Below, one piece after another: positions 33,310 through 41,327 of a stretch of DNA of 64,000 bases. The position numbers and the translations under genes were made by a program. The stretch is from the NCBI RefSeq assembly GCF_029223195.1, contig NZ_JARHUF010000003.1:124001-188000 (forward strand), given 5' to 3'. The DNA is from Vibrio sp. CAU 1672 (GTDB lineage Bacteria > Pseudomonadota > Gammaproteobacteria > Enterobacterales > Vibrionaceae). Below the pieces are notes generated by a model. That model did not search any database and was not told the DNA's origin. It worked only from the letters and a program-made list of their open reading frames with translations. Position 1 is the stretch's first letter, and each line of letters starts with the position of its first letter.

Positions 33310-34074
33310 TTACCAGTAACGCTCGTAAATGAAGTTCCCTCCACTGCGCAACCGGTACTTGTCTAAACCCTGCTCCTGCAGTACGGCCGATGTCTCTTTA
33401 ATCATTTCCGGATTACCACACATCATTACGAAGCTATGCTGCTGACTGATGGCCACATTGGCTGCATTGACCAGCTCTCCCGAGGTGAGCAACTGAGGTA
33501 TCCGGCCATACAGCTTACCGGATACCTGCTCCCGGCTGATAACCGGTAGGTAAGTCAGCCGTCCCTGGTAGCGCTGTTGTAAATGTTTAATAAGATACTG
33601 ATAAACCAAGTCCTTTTGCTTTCTTACCCCATGCACTAGCACGATATGATCGCTGTGTGGTAACAAGTTGATATCATCCAACAGAGACAGAAACGGACCA
33701 ACGCCGGTGCCCGTTGCCAGCAACCACAGTGTATTGGCCTGCTTCGGAATCGTATCGTGGGTTAACTCGCCATGAGCACTTTCACCGACATAGACACAAT
33801 CGCCACTCACCAGTTTCTGCAGCCGTGGAGTCAATCGCCCGTTTGGGCTGGCGACGATCAGGAACTCCAGCCAGTCAAACTCCTGGCTGGGTGCATTAAC
33901 CACGGAATACGCACGACTGATGGCATGGCCTTCATCATCAAGCAGTGCCAGCTTAGTAAATTGCCCCGCTTTAAAACGCAATGGCGCGCCGGAAACCCGC
34001 AAACTGAACAGCTCTTGTGTCCAGTCAATCCGCTTATCCACCGTGGCTAAATGAAAACCCTTCAGTTGTGCCAT
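33310..34074 (-). CDS. fpr: Ferredoxin/flavodoxin-NADP+ reductase
   Basis: A 254-residue FAD enzyme. FAD-binding RAYSVVNAPS, then VASPNGRLTPRL; NADPH-binding WLLATGTGVGPFLSLL and LVHGVRKQKDLVYQ; the C-terminal tail ends IYERYW, whose terminal aromatic stacks near the flavin as in bacterial FPRs. GGGAGAGG just before ATG 34074 fixes the start; a longer frame of 21 residues reads CSSCH but lacks a site. It balances NADPH with ferredoxin or flavodoxin, often in oxidative stress. Confidence 0.92.
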   Translation of the reverse strand: MAQLKGFHLATVDKRIDWTQELFSLRVSGAPLRFKAGQFTKLALLDDEGHAISRAYSVVNAPSQEFDWLEFLIVASPNGRLTPRLQKLVSGDCVYVGESAHGELTHDTIPKQANTLWLLATGTGVGPFLSLLDDINLLPHSDHIVLVHGVRKQKDLVYQYLIKHLQQRYQGRLTYLPVISREQVSGKLYGRIPQLLTSGELVNAANVAISQQHSFVMMCGNPEMIKETSAVLQEQGLDKYRLRSGGNFIYERYW

Positions 34075-34267
34075 CGACCTCTCCCTATGACAGCTCGAAC
34101 ATGTGTCACCTACAGACCAGATATATAAATTATACAAATTACATAGCCTGGATAGGTATTTTATTTCACAAATTTAACACAATTTGATTACATTCCAAGC
34201 AATTATCTTTAGAATAAATACTCAGAATCTCACTTTTGCACCTCAATGACAGACAAGGACAGCCCGT

Positions 34268-34714
34268 ATGGAACAACTGTTAAATGCCTTTCCAGTAATC
34301 ACCGAGATCAAGGTGGCTTGGGGAGAAATGGATGCGCTGCAACATGTCAACAACTCGGTATACTTCCGCTATTTTGAAACCGCACGCCTGGACTACTTCA
34401 CTAAGATAAATCTACTGGTTGATATCCAGCAATCTCACATCGGGCCAGTGTTAAGTGAAACCCAATGTCGCTATAAGCTGCCAGTAACCTACCCTGATAC
34501 CTTGCTGATTGGCAGCCGTGTGACTCAGATACAAGCCGATCGCTTTACCATGGAATACCAGGTTGTCAGCAAAAAATGGAATAAAGTGACCACCATAGGC
34601 ACGGCAACCGGGGTAATGTACGACTTTAAAACCAACCAGAAAGCAACATTGCCAGGCCATACCAGAGATGCCATATTGAGCTTGGAAGACACGGTCGGCA
34701 ATACTCCCGCTTAG
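34268..34714 (+). CDS. Acyl-CoA thioesterase, 4-hydroxybenzoyl-CoA thioesterase (hotdog) family
   Basis: A 148-residue hotdog-fold enzyme. VAWGEMDALQHVNNSVYFRYFETARLDYF-like opening (Asp in GEMDALQHVNN is the catalytic Asp position of the YbgC/FadM group) is diagnostic. It should hydrolyse short or medium acyl-CoA in the cytoplasm. AAGGACAG precedes the ATG. It is divergent from fpr across 193 AT-rich bases. Confidence 0.88.
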   Translation: MEQLLNAFPVITEIKVAWGEMDALQHVNNSVYFRYFETARLDYFTKINLLVDIQQSHIGPVLSETQCRYKLPVTYPDTLLIGSRVTQIQADRFTMEYQVVSKKWNKVTTIGTATGVMYDFKTNQKATLPGHTRDAILSLEDTVGNTPA

Positions 34715-34734
34715 CCACCGCCAGCCTTTCGGTG

Positions 34735-34767
34735 TTTAAGCCACGGAATATGCTATAGTGGCTTAAA
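34735..34767. promoter_or_regulatory. Inverted repeat overlapping the LysR gene promoter
   Basis: TTTAAGCCAC (34735-34744) and GTGGCTTAAA (34758-34767) are a perfect 10-bp inverted repeat around GGAATATGCTATA. The loop contains TATAGT-like bases that could be a minus-10 for the LysR gene starting at 34787. It may be a terminator for the thioesterase gene or an operator. Confidence 0.5.
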
Positions 34768-34786
34768 ACTGAAATTTTCATTTCCC

Positions 34787-35713
34787 ATGAAAGCACTGAA
34801 TGATCTGAACATTTTCGTCGAAACCGCACGCCAGGGCAGCTTTTCTAAAGCCGCACAGCGCATGAACCTGACTCCGGCGGCCATCAGCGCGGCCATCAAG
34901 CGTCTTGAGGATCAAATCGGCTTCCCTTTATTTGTCCGCTCTACACGTAACTTACGTTTGACTTCTGAAGGAGCGTTGTTTCTCGACAAAACCGAGCAAG
35001 CTCTGGCAACGCTGCAGGAAGGTTTGGATCAGGTAGCCAGTACCCGGGGCGAGTTGTCCGGTCAGCTACATATCACTGCACCGTCGGACTTCGGCCGTAA
35101 TATGCTGCTGGACTGGGTCGACGAGTTTATCGATCGCTACCCGAAAGTATCCATCAAGCTGGAGCTCTCTGACAGTCTGACCGATATGTACAGCAAACCG
35201 GTTGACATCGCGATCCGCTATGGCGAACCTGCCGACTCCAACTTAGTAATACTTGCACTTTGTGGCGCCAATGAGCGGATATTGTGCGCCTCTCCAGATT
35301 ACGTCGCCCGCCATCCAACGCTCACGGCACCGGCTGACCTCGTCCGGCATAATTGCCTGTGCTATATGGTTGCTGATTCGGTATACAACAAATGGACATT
35401 GAGTAACAACGGCCAGCAGGAACAAGTGCTGGTGAGTGGCAATCTGTTAAGTAATGACAGTGATCTGCCTCACCGCCTGGCGATAAAAGGTAAAGGGATA
35501 GCCAATAAATCGCTGATGGATATCAGCAAAGACCTGATTGAAGGCAGACTGGTCCGTGTGCTGCCAGAATGGGATGGTGGCCCGGTACCGCTGTATATGG
35601 TGTGCGCAGATCGGCGTTTATTGACACCGACCATCCGCACATTCCGCGATTTTATCCAGCAAAAATGCTGCCAGCAACGTGCGAACGTGCTGGCAATCGA
35701 CCCTGCCGTTTAA
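34787..35713 (+). CDS. LysR-family transcriptional regulator
   Basis: A 308-residue regulator: winged helix-turn-helix (residues about 3-62, GSFSKAAQRMNLTPAAISAAIKRLE) and an effector domain with SDFGRNMLLDWVDEFIDRYP. The best analogues are the large AaeR/DmlR-like group. It converges on an ABM monooxygenase and nitroreductase pair, overlapping the former by four bases; such redox pairs are frequent LysR targets, but here the orientation is tail to tail. No clear Shine-Dalgarno. Confidence 0.85.
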   Translation: MKALNDLNIFVETARQGSFSKAAQRMNLTPAAISAAIKRLEDQIGFPLFVRSTRNLRLTSEGALFLDKTEQALATLQEGLDQVASTRGELSGQLHITAPSDFGRNMLLDWVDEFIDRYPKVSIKLELSDSLTDMYSKPVDIAIRYGEPADSNLVILALCGANERILCASPDYVARHPTLTAPADLVRHNCLCYMVADSVYNKWTLSNNGQQEQVLVSGNLLSNDSDLPHRLAIKGKGIANKSLMDISKDLIEGRLVRVLPEWDGGPVPLYMVCADRRLLTPTIRTFRDFIQQKCCQQRANVLAIDPAV

Positions 35714-36000
35714 CCGACAAACTTAAGTGGCCGAAGCTGGGTATATTCAACCCAGTCATTATCACTCAATTGCCGGTTGAACGCCTGGATATGGGAGCTG
35801 GACAAATGCTTATCCAGCGCTTCTTGCGATGCCCAGCTTTCCTGAAACATAAACAGCCCGGGTATTTTCTCGTCTTGATACAACTCATACTGGCAACAAC
35901 CGCTCTCCCTGCGCGTTGGCTCCAGCAATCCTGTGAGCAAGTTTTGCACTTGCTCAACGCAATCCGGATAAGCTTTGATTTCAGCAACCAGATAGAGCAT
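35710..36000 (-). CDS. Antibiotic biosynthesis monooxygenase (ABM) domain protein, putative quinol monooxygenase
   Basis: A 96-residue single ABM ferredoxin-like domain: MLYLVAEIKAYPDCVEQVQNLL, TRRESGCCQYELYQD, FMFQESWASQEALDKHL. YgiN-type members oxidise quinols or simply bind aromatic compounds. The gene follows the nitroreductase by three bases, so the two form an operon, perhaps for quinone or aromatic detoxification. Confidence 0.88.
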   Translation of the reverse strand: MLYLVAEIKAYPDCVEQVQNLLTGLLEPTRRESGCCQYELYQDEKIPGLFMFQESWASQEALDKHLSSSHIQAFNRQLSDNDWVEYTQLRPLKFVG

Positions 36001-36003
36001 AAC

Positions 36004-36657
36004 TCAGCACTCCGTGAACACCAGATCCGCTGCCCAGCGAGACTTTGGCGTTTTGGCGTTAAAATCGTCTTCGGCGTGATAACCGAGCGGAACAATCACC
36101 GCAGCGGTATAGCCCAGCTCACGCAGGCCAAATTCCGCATCCAGCGCCGCGACATCAAAACCTTCGATAGGCACGGCATCCACTTCCAGTGCCGCCGCCC
36201 CCAGTAACAAGGTGCCGACATTCAGATACACCTGCTTGGCCATCCAGTCGGCAGCATCCCCCAGTTCCTGGCGATGCATATTGACGAAGTAGCCACGCCC
36301 GCCACGCACCGCTTGCCTGGCCTCTTCTGTCGGGAAACGACCATCTTGCTCTTCCTGAGCGAGCAAGGCTTCCAGATAGGCGTCATCAATTGAAGTTTTG
36401 CTACAGAACACCAACACATGTGACGCATTCAGCACCTTTGCCTGATTAAATGCATAATTCCCCTGAGTCGCTTTGGCGATGCGCTGCTTACCCTCATCAC
36501 TGGTGGCCAGAATAAAATGCCACGGCTGCGAGTTAACGCTTGAAGCGCTCATCCGCACCAGCTCCTTTAGCGCACTGACTTTTTCCTCGGACAGCTTACG
36601 CTCCGGATCAAACACTTTGGTTGAATAACGCGCTTTGGCTGCTTGTACTATATCCAT
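36004..36657 (-). CDS. nfsB: Oxygen-insensitive NAD(P)H nitroreductase, NfsB-like
   Basis: A 217-residue flavoprotein, exactly the length of E. coli NfsB. FMN-site motifs: AKARYSTKVFDPERKL, SASSVNSQPWHF, and LELGYTAAVIVPLGY-like (LRELGYTAAVIVPLGYH) near the C-terminus. It reduces nitroaromatics and quinones as a dimer. GGAGAAC is placed for ATG 36657; an ATG 12 bases upstream would put the ribosome site inside the frame. First gene of the pair with the ABM protein. Confidence 0.9.
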   Translation of the reverse strand: MDIVQAAKARYSTKVFDPERKLSEEKVSALKELVRMSASSVNSQPWHFILATSDEGKQRIAKATQGNYAFNQAKVLNASHVLVFCSKTSIDDAYLEALLAQEEQDGRFPTEEARQAVRGGRGYFVNMHRQELGDAADWMAKQVYLNVGTLLLGAAALEVDAVPIEGFDVAALDAEFGLRELGYTAAVIVPLGYHAEDDFNAKTPKSRWAADLVFTEC

Positions 36658-36851
36658 CAGGTTCTCCAAATAATAACGAAAGGCATGCTGCGCACTTTAC
36701 CCTGCCCACCAACAATGCAAAACCACTATTGTGTTGAAACATTTTCAAAAAAAAATTGAAAATACCTGTCGTTGTAAGTTTTGAACCTTCTCACTGAAAT
36801 TTGCCGGATAATAGATATCATCGACCTGAATTACTGTTTTGTTTCATCTAT

Positions 36852-38291
36852 ATGCTGCCAGATCACCAAACCATCACCACCTTTCTCTGTAAACAATTTG
36901 GTCACAACCACCTGTGCATTGCCGGGGAGTACTGGCATATCGAACAATTGATGGCACTTCAATGCCTGTTGTTGCGTGAAGCCCCCAACCTACACGAGGG
37001 GCTGCGCTGGTGGAGCAAAAGCATTTCACTGTTTGATCGTCGTTTATATGTGAGCGTCACTCATACCGGACGGCAAATACAAATGGAGCTTGGTTTTCGC
37101 AATAATGAACGCCCAATGTGGACCAACGCAGTATTTGAGTTACTCGACAAACAACTGGCTCTGCTTGCGCCAGTTGAGCTAAATGAGGTAACACGTTCAG
37201 ACAAGGATCCTACCCGGTGCCAGATTACCCTGGCTCAAACCCGGCACAAACCTGCGTCATCTGATGCGGTGTTCGAGTTGGTCAAGCAAGTTTATTTGCT
37301 GCTTTCACACCAGCCCATTGATCCACCCGAGCTGCTCAGTGTGCTTAACTCTTTGTTCTCAAAAAATAATAATTACTCACTTAAACTGGAACACGCCGCT
37401 TCACAATTGGGGGTATCGAAACGAACCTTACAACGACGCCTGCAGGACAAGCAGATGAGTTACTCACAATGTGTCGATTTTGCAAAACAAAAGCAGGCCC
37501 TGACACTGTTAGCCGACACCCAGTTATCGATCCAGGAGATCGCTTACCAACTCGGCTACGAAGAAGCGTCGAATTTTCATCGCTCGTTTCGCCGCTGGTT
37601 TCCCCTATCACCGATGCAGTATCGCCAGCAGTGCCTGGACAACCGGATCCAGCGGCGTCAGCAACCGGTTCGCCTCCATTATGCCAAAGCCAATCACGCG
37701 GCAGACAATGACGCCAACCAGACGGTCGGCCGGATCTGGGTTGAAGTGGATAATATCGCGTTTGAAAAGGTCGTCTATGTTGAATGTCGTGATCGGGACG
37801 GGCTCTGGCGGCGTTACCCGGCATTCTTTGAGCGTTTTTTAAACAACGGGACAGAATTATGGGCCACGACAGAGCTGCCAGTGGCGTATCCGCTCACTTT
37901 CCGTTTATGCTACGAAGTCGACGGTGAGCGCTATATTGATAACAACCACCAGCGTGACTACATGGTGCCGAAAGGCCTGTTGATTGGTACACCGGAATAC
38001 ATCGTACCGACCAAACAACTGGTTCAGCTTGGTACACAGTTCACCTTGTTCATCGAATTAGCCTGCCGCCTGGAACACGTGACAAACATCGACTGCTATA
38101 TCGATGACGCACCGGCCCCGCTTGCGATGTCACTGACTCACCATTCAGAGCAATACGCCTGCTGGACACTGCAAGCCGCAGTGCAACACGCCGGTAAACA
38201 ATGCCGGTTCCGCTTGTATGACCACCACGGTCAGGAGCTGGCTAAAGACCATTACCCGCCCCAGTATCCGATTCTTCAACCACTGCTGTAA
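36852..38291 (+). CDS. AraC-family regulator with C-terminal CBM21-like starch-binding module
   Basis: A 479-residue protein combining three parts. Residues about 1-165 are an unassigned N-terminal domain, perhaps related to the AraC-type N-terminal domain seen in OruR-like regulators. Residues about 173-261 are an AraC double helix-turn-helix (HAASQLGVSKRTLQRRLQ; IQEIAYQLGYEEASNFHRSF). Residues about 293-370 resemble a CBM21 starch-binding module: VEVDNIAFEKVVYVECRD, then a WRRYPAFF segment and YEVDGERYIDNNHQRDY, very close to the family's V-N-I-A-F-E-K and Y-x-D-N-N signatures. About 100 residues more may be a further beta domain. It lies 129 bases upstream of an alpha-amylase gene. No signal peptide. 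A TTG 51 bases upstream could also be the start. Confidence 0.85.
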   Translation: MLPDHQTITTFLCKQFGHNHLCIAGEYWHIEQLMALQCLLLREAPNLHEGLRWWSKSISLFDRRLYVSVTHTGRQIQMELGFRNNERPMWTNAVFELLDKQLALLAPVELNEVTRSDKDPTRCQITLAQTRHKPASSDAVFELVKQVYLLLSHQPIDPPELLSVLNSLFSKNNNYSLKLEHAASQLGVSKRTLQRRLQDKQMSYSQCVDFAKQKQALTLLADTQLSIQEIAYQLGYEEASNFHRSFRRWFPLSPMQYRQQCLDNRIQRRQQPVRLHYAKANHAADNDANQTVGRIWVEVDNIAFEKVVYVECRDRDGLWRRYPAFFERFLNNGTELWATTELPVAYPLTFRLCYEVDGERYIDNNHQRDYMVPKGLLIGTPEYIVPTKQLVQLGTQFTLFIELACRLEHVTNIDCYIDDAPAPLAMSLTHHSEQYACWTLQAAVQHAGKQCRFRLYDHHGQELAKDHYPPQYPILQPLL

Positions 38292-38318
38292 ATATGTCGC
38301 ACGGTTCAAAATCTCGGT

Positions 38319-38363
38319 AGAGTGACATCATTTCACGCATTTTTTGGCGTGAAATGACACTCT
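38319..38363. promoter_or_regulatory. Long inverted repeat between the AraC-CBM regulator and amylase
   Basis: AGAGTG and TCATTTCACGC on the left pair with GCGTGAAATGA and CACTCT on the right: 17 bp with a three-base bulge around the loop ATTTTTTG. No T-tract follows on either strand, so an operator or RNA hairpin is more likely than a terminator. Confidence 0.55.
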
Positions 38364-38420
38364 AAATTTCAAGCCATTGCTTTATTGTTTCCGCATTGCT
38401 GCATAACGGAGACAACAACC

Positions 38421-41078
38421 GTGTTTGAAACCATACCTAAACCTATGAATAAAATAAAAATATTACCTTTAGCTATCGCTTTGGCCCTTTCTGGCTGTGG
38501 CAGTGATGCAACCAGCCCCTCAGACCCAGGTAGTCACGTGGCATCTCCTGACTGGCAAGATCAGATCATCTACTTTTTAATGATCGACCGTTTCAACGAC
38601 GGCGATAATGCGATTAACGATCAAGGCCAGAACGAATTTGACCCGACTTCCGATAAAAAATTCAGCGGTGGTGACCTCGTTGGCATCAGCGACAAGTTGG
38701 GCTATATCGAAGACCTGGGCGCGACATCAATCTGGATTACCCCGCCAGTGGCAAACCAATGGTGGGATGCCGAGCAAAACTACGGCGGTTACCACGGCTA
38801 TTGGGCACGTGATTTTCAGAAGGTCGATGAACACTTTGGTGATCTGGAAAGCTACCAGGCGCTAGCGCGTGAAGTGCATGCCCGTAACATGTTCTTAATT
38901 CAGGATATTGTCACCAACCACGTGGGTAATTTCTTCACCTACGATAATCCATACAGCTATGACCCAAGCCTGCCATGCCAGGGCTTCCGCCTGATCGAAA
39001 ATGCCCTGCCGGAAGGACAGAGCCTGCCTTACCCACTCAACATGAACGAGTGCAAAGAGGACGGCAGCGGCAGTTACCACTGGACTCCAAGCATCACCGA
39101 TCACAACAACCCGGTTCAGGAAAAAACCTGGCAACTGTCTGATCTCGATGACTTAAACACTTCCGATCCTGAAGTACGCGCGTACCTGAAACAGAGCTAC
39201 CGTAAATGGATTCGTGAAGTCGGCGTCGATGCCTTCCGTATTGATACTGTCAAGTTTGTTGAGCACGACTTCTGGAACGACTTCCTGCATGCCGACGATG
39301 GTGTGATGACCCAGGCAGCGGAAACTGGCCGCGATAATTTCCTTACCTTTGGTGAAGTTTTTGAAGCCTCAACGCCTTACAACACCGAAGGTGAAGAGAA
39401 AATGCTGACCTACATCGGTGAAAACGGTTCACCGAAACAGATGACCTCGGTGCTGAACTTCCCACTGCAGACCACCATGACGCGAGTATTTGCTTCAGGT
39501 CAGCCAACGGACTACCTGCGCTTCCGCCTTGAGAAGATGATGGACATGTTCCCGAACCCTTACATCATGCCGAACTTTATCGACAACCACGATATGCCGC
39601 GCTTTTTGTCGCAAGGCAGTGTTAACGATATGAAGCAAGCGTTGATCACCATGATGGCAGTACCGGGCATCCCTGTGATTTACCAGGGTACCGAACAAGC
39701 CATGTCTGCTGCTCGTGATGCGATGTTTGCCAGCGGTTACCGTGAAGATGGTGAGCAGGTTGACTCGTTCGATCAAAACAGCGAGATGTACCTGTTTATC
39801 CAGGAGCTCGCCAAACTGCGCACGGAAAACAAAGTCATGACCCGTGGTGCACTAAAAGTGATTGGCAGCGACAAAGCCGGCGCAGGCGTGTTTGCCTTTA
39901 CTCGTACTTTAGATAACGACGAAGTGCTGGTCGTGATCAACACCTCTAACTCGCCAATGCTGATGAACCAACTGGATGTTGAGCAAGCGGGCGGTACGGT
40001 GTTTGAGCAACAAATCATGTCCAACTGGCAAGATGCACCCGAGCAGTTAGTTGCGGATGAGAACGGCCACGTAACACTCGAACTACCAGCCAAAGCCGCA
40101 GTGATTTACTTTAAAACCGGCGATGTTCAGGCGGTAGAGACTCCGGATCACAACATCGAACTTGACCATAACTGGCAAGGTCAGACCATCACCGGTGATG
40201 TGGTTATCTCTGGCAGCGCCAACGCCAACGATAAGCTGAAGCTCGTGGTAGACGGTAACCTGGAAACGGCACAAACAATTACCGTTGCTAATGATGGCCA
40301 GTTCAGTGTCACCCTGTCAACGCGCCATTTCGCAATCGGCGAGCAACAACACCGCTTCGCGATATACTCCAGCGACAAACAGACCGGGGTGGCAGATATC
40401 AACTTTATCTCGGATCTGAGCTGGCCAAACACCGCGCACGATACCATCGACGATGCCGGTGACGCCCAAGATGGTATGGGTGGTGTTAACGGTAACTACT
40501 CACTACCGACCGATCCAACGTTTGATAAAGACAACAGCCAGCTTGCCATCAATAAAGCGGAAGTGTTTACCGTTGGCAGTAACGTACGTTTAACCCTGAC
40601 CATGGATAACATCACCGATACCTGGTTGCCACCGAATGGCTTTGACCATGTTGGCTTCAGTATCTTCATTGATTTACCAGACGAGGCGTCAACCAATCTC
40701 ACCGAGTTGCCGAAGATCAACGCCAGCATGCCAAGTGGCAGCTGGAGCCGCATCGCGGTGGTATTCGGCTGGCAAAGCTCGATTTACAATACCAAAGGTG
40801 CCAACGCCACCACATGGGGAGAAGCGGTGACACCTGCACCAAGCGTGACTGTCGATAAAGCGGCAAAAACCATTTCCTTTGATTTCGCCAGTGACGCCCT
40901 CGGTCGTCCGGAATCACTCGACGGTATTCGCTTTTACGTCACCACGTGGGATTTGGATGGTCTGTCGGCGACTTACCGTCCACTCGCTGAGGAAAAAGGC
41001 CCCTGGAATTTCTCTGGTGGTACATCAGATGAAAGCAAGATCTGGGACGAGCTGCCTATCATAACCTTGTCCGAGTAA
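38421..41078 (+). CDS. Lipoprotein alpha-amylase (GH13) with C-terminal glucodextranase-like domain
   Basis: An 885-residue exported amylase. Signal peptide with lipobox LALSGC (Cys26) predicts a lipid anchor. The GH13 barrel starts near residue 35 (DQIIYFLMIDRFNDGD). Catalytic residues: nucleophile Asp275 (DAFRIDTVKF), acid/base Glu312 (TFGEVF), Asp391 (FIDNHDMPRF). After the barrel's beta domain, a beta-rich linker leads to a DOMON-like glucodextranase C-terminal domain (about 669-885; NTAHDTIDDAGDAQD, FDHVGFSIFIDLP). It should cut starch or glycogen at the cell surface or in the periplasm. GTG 38421 has GGAG nine bases upstream; ATG 38445 is the alternative. Own terminator follows. Confidence 0.9.
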   Translation: MFETIPKPMNKIKILPLAIALALSGCGSDATSPSDPGSHVASPDWQDQIIYFLMIDRFNDGDNAINDQGQNEFDPTSDKKFSGGDLVGISDKLGYIEDLGATSIWITPPVANQWWDAEQNYGGYHGYWARDFQKVDEHFGDLESYQALAREVHARNMFLIQDIVTNHVGNFFTYDNPYSYDPSLPCQGFRLIENALPEGQSLPYPLNMNECKEDGSGSYHWTPSITDHNNPVQEKTWQLSDLDDLNTSDPEVRAYLKQSYRKWIREVGVDAFRIDTVKFVEHDFWNDFLHADDGVMTQAAETGRDNFLTFGEVFEASTPYNTEGEEKMLTYIGENGSPKQMTSVLNFPLQTTMTRVFASGQPTDYLRFRLEKMMDMFPNPYIMPNFIDNHDMPRFLSQGSVNDMKQALITMMAVPGIPVIYQGTEQAMSAARDAMFASGYREDGEQVDSFDQNSEMYLFIQELAKLRTENKVMTRGALKVIGSDKAGAGVFAFTRTLDNDEVLVVINTSNSPMLMNQLDVEQAGGTVFEQQIMSNWQDAPEQLVADENGHVTLELPAKAAVIYFKTGDVQAVETPDHNIELDHNWQGQTITGDVVISGSANANDKLKLVVDGNLETAQTITVANDGQFSVTLSTRHFAIGEQQHRFAIYSSDKQTGVADINFISDLSWPNTAHDTIDDAGDAQDGMGGVNGNYSLPTDPTFDKDNSQLAINKAEVFTVGSNVRLTLTMDNITDTWLPPNGFDHVGFSIFIDLPDEASTNLTELPKINASMPSGSWSRIAVVFGWQSSIYNTKGANATTWGEAVTPAPSVTVDKAAKTISFDFASDALGRPESLDGIRFYVTTWDLDGLSATYRPLAEEKGPWNFSGGTSDESKIWDELPIITLSE

Positions 41079-41086
41079 TCACTACC

Positions 41087-41118
41087 AAGGCTCTCCTTCC
41101 TGAAGGAGAGCCTTTTTT
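41087..41118 (+). terminator. Alpha-amylase terminator
   Basis: AAGGCTCTCCTT and AAGGAGAGCCTT form a 12-bp stem around a short loop followed by TTTT. Strong intrinsic terminator 9 bases past the stop. Confidence 0.93.
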
Positions 41119-41134
41119 AACCCGCCTGAGTAAA

Positions 41135-41260
41135 CTAAAACGCATAGTCACCGATACCACTTACCGGTCCCCCTGTACTCCAGTGCTCATCATCTGGCAA
41201 CAAGCCCATGATTTTATTAACCAATCCATCATCCCCGCTCCCATGATTGCATTGGCTCAT
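41135..41260 (-). CDS. Possible 41-aa small protein or gene remnant
   Basis: A minus-strand frame reads from ATG 41260 to TAG 41135 and looks protein-like: MSQCNHGSGDDGLVNKIMG, then LLPDDEHWSTGGPVSGIGDYAF-type residues at the end, rich in Gly and Asp. The frame stays open upstream through a hydrophobic LLLLVL-like stretch to a stop at about 41315, as if a longer leader existed. No good Shine-Dalgarno precedes the ATG. No family recognised. It may be a real small gene, a decayed gene end, or chance. Confidence 0.3.
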   Translation of the reverse strand: MSQCNHGSGDDGLVNKIMGLLPDDEHWSTGGPVSGIGDYAF

Positions 41261-41327
41261 TGTAAAATTGCGAGTAAAGTGTCCGTTCAACACCAATAAC
41301 AACAGCCAAATAAGGAACGCTTAAGCC

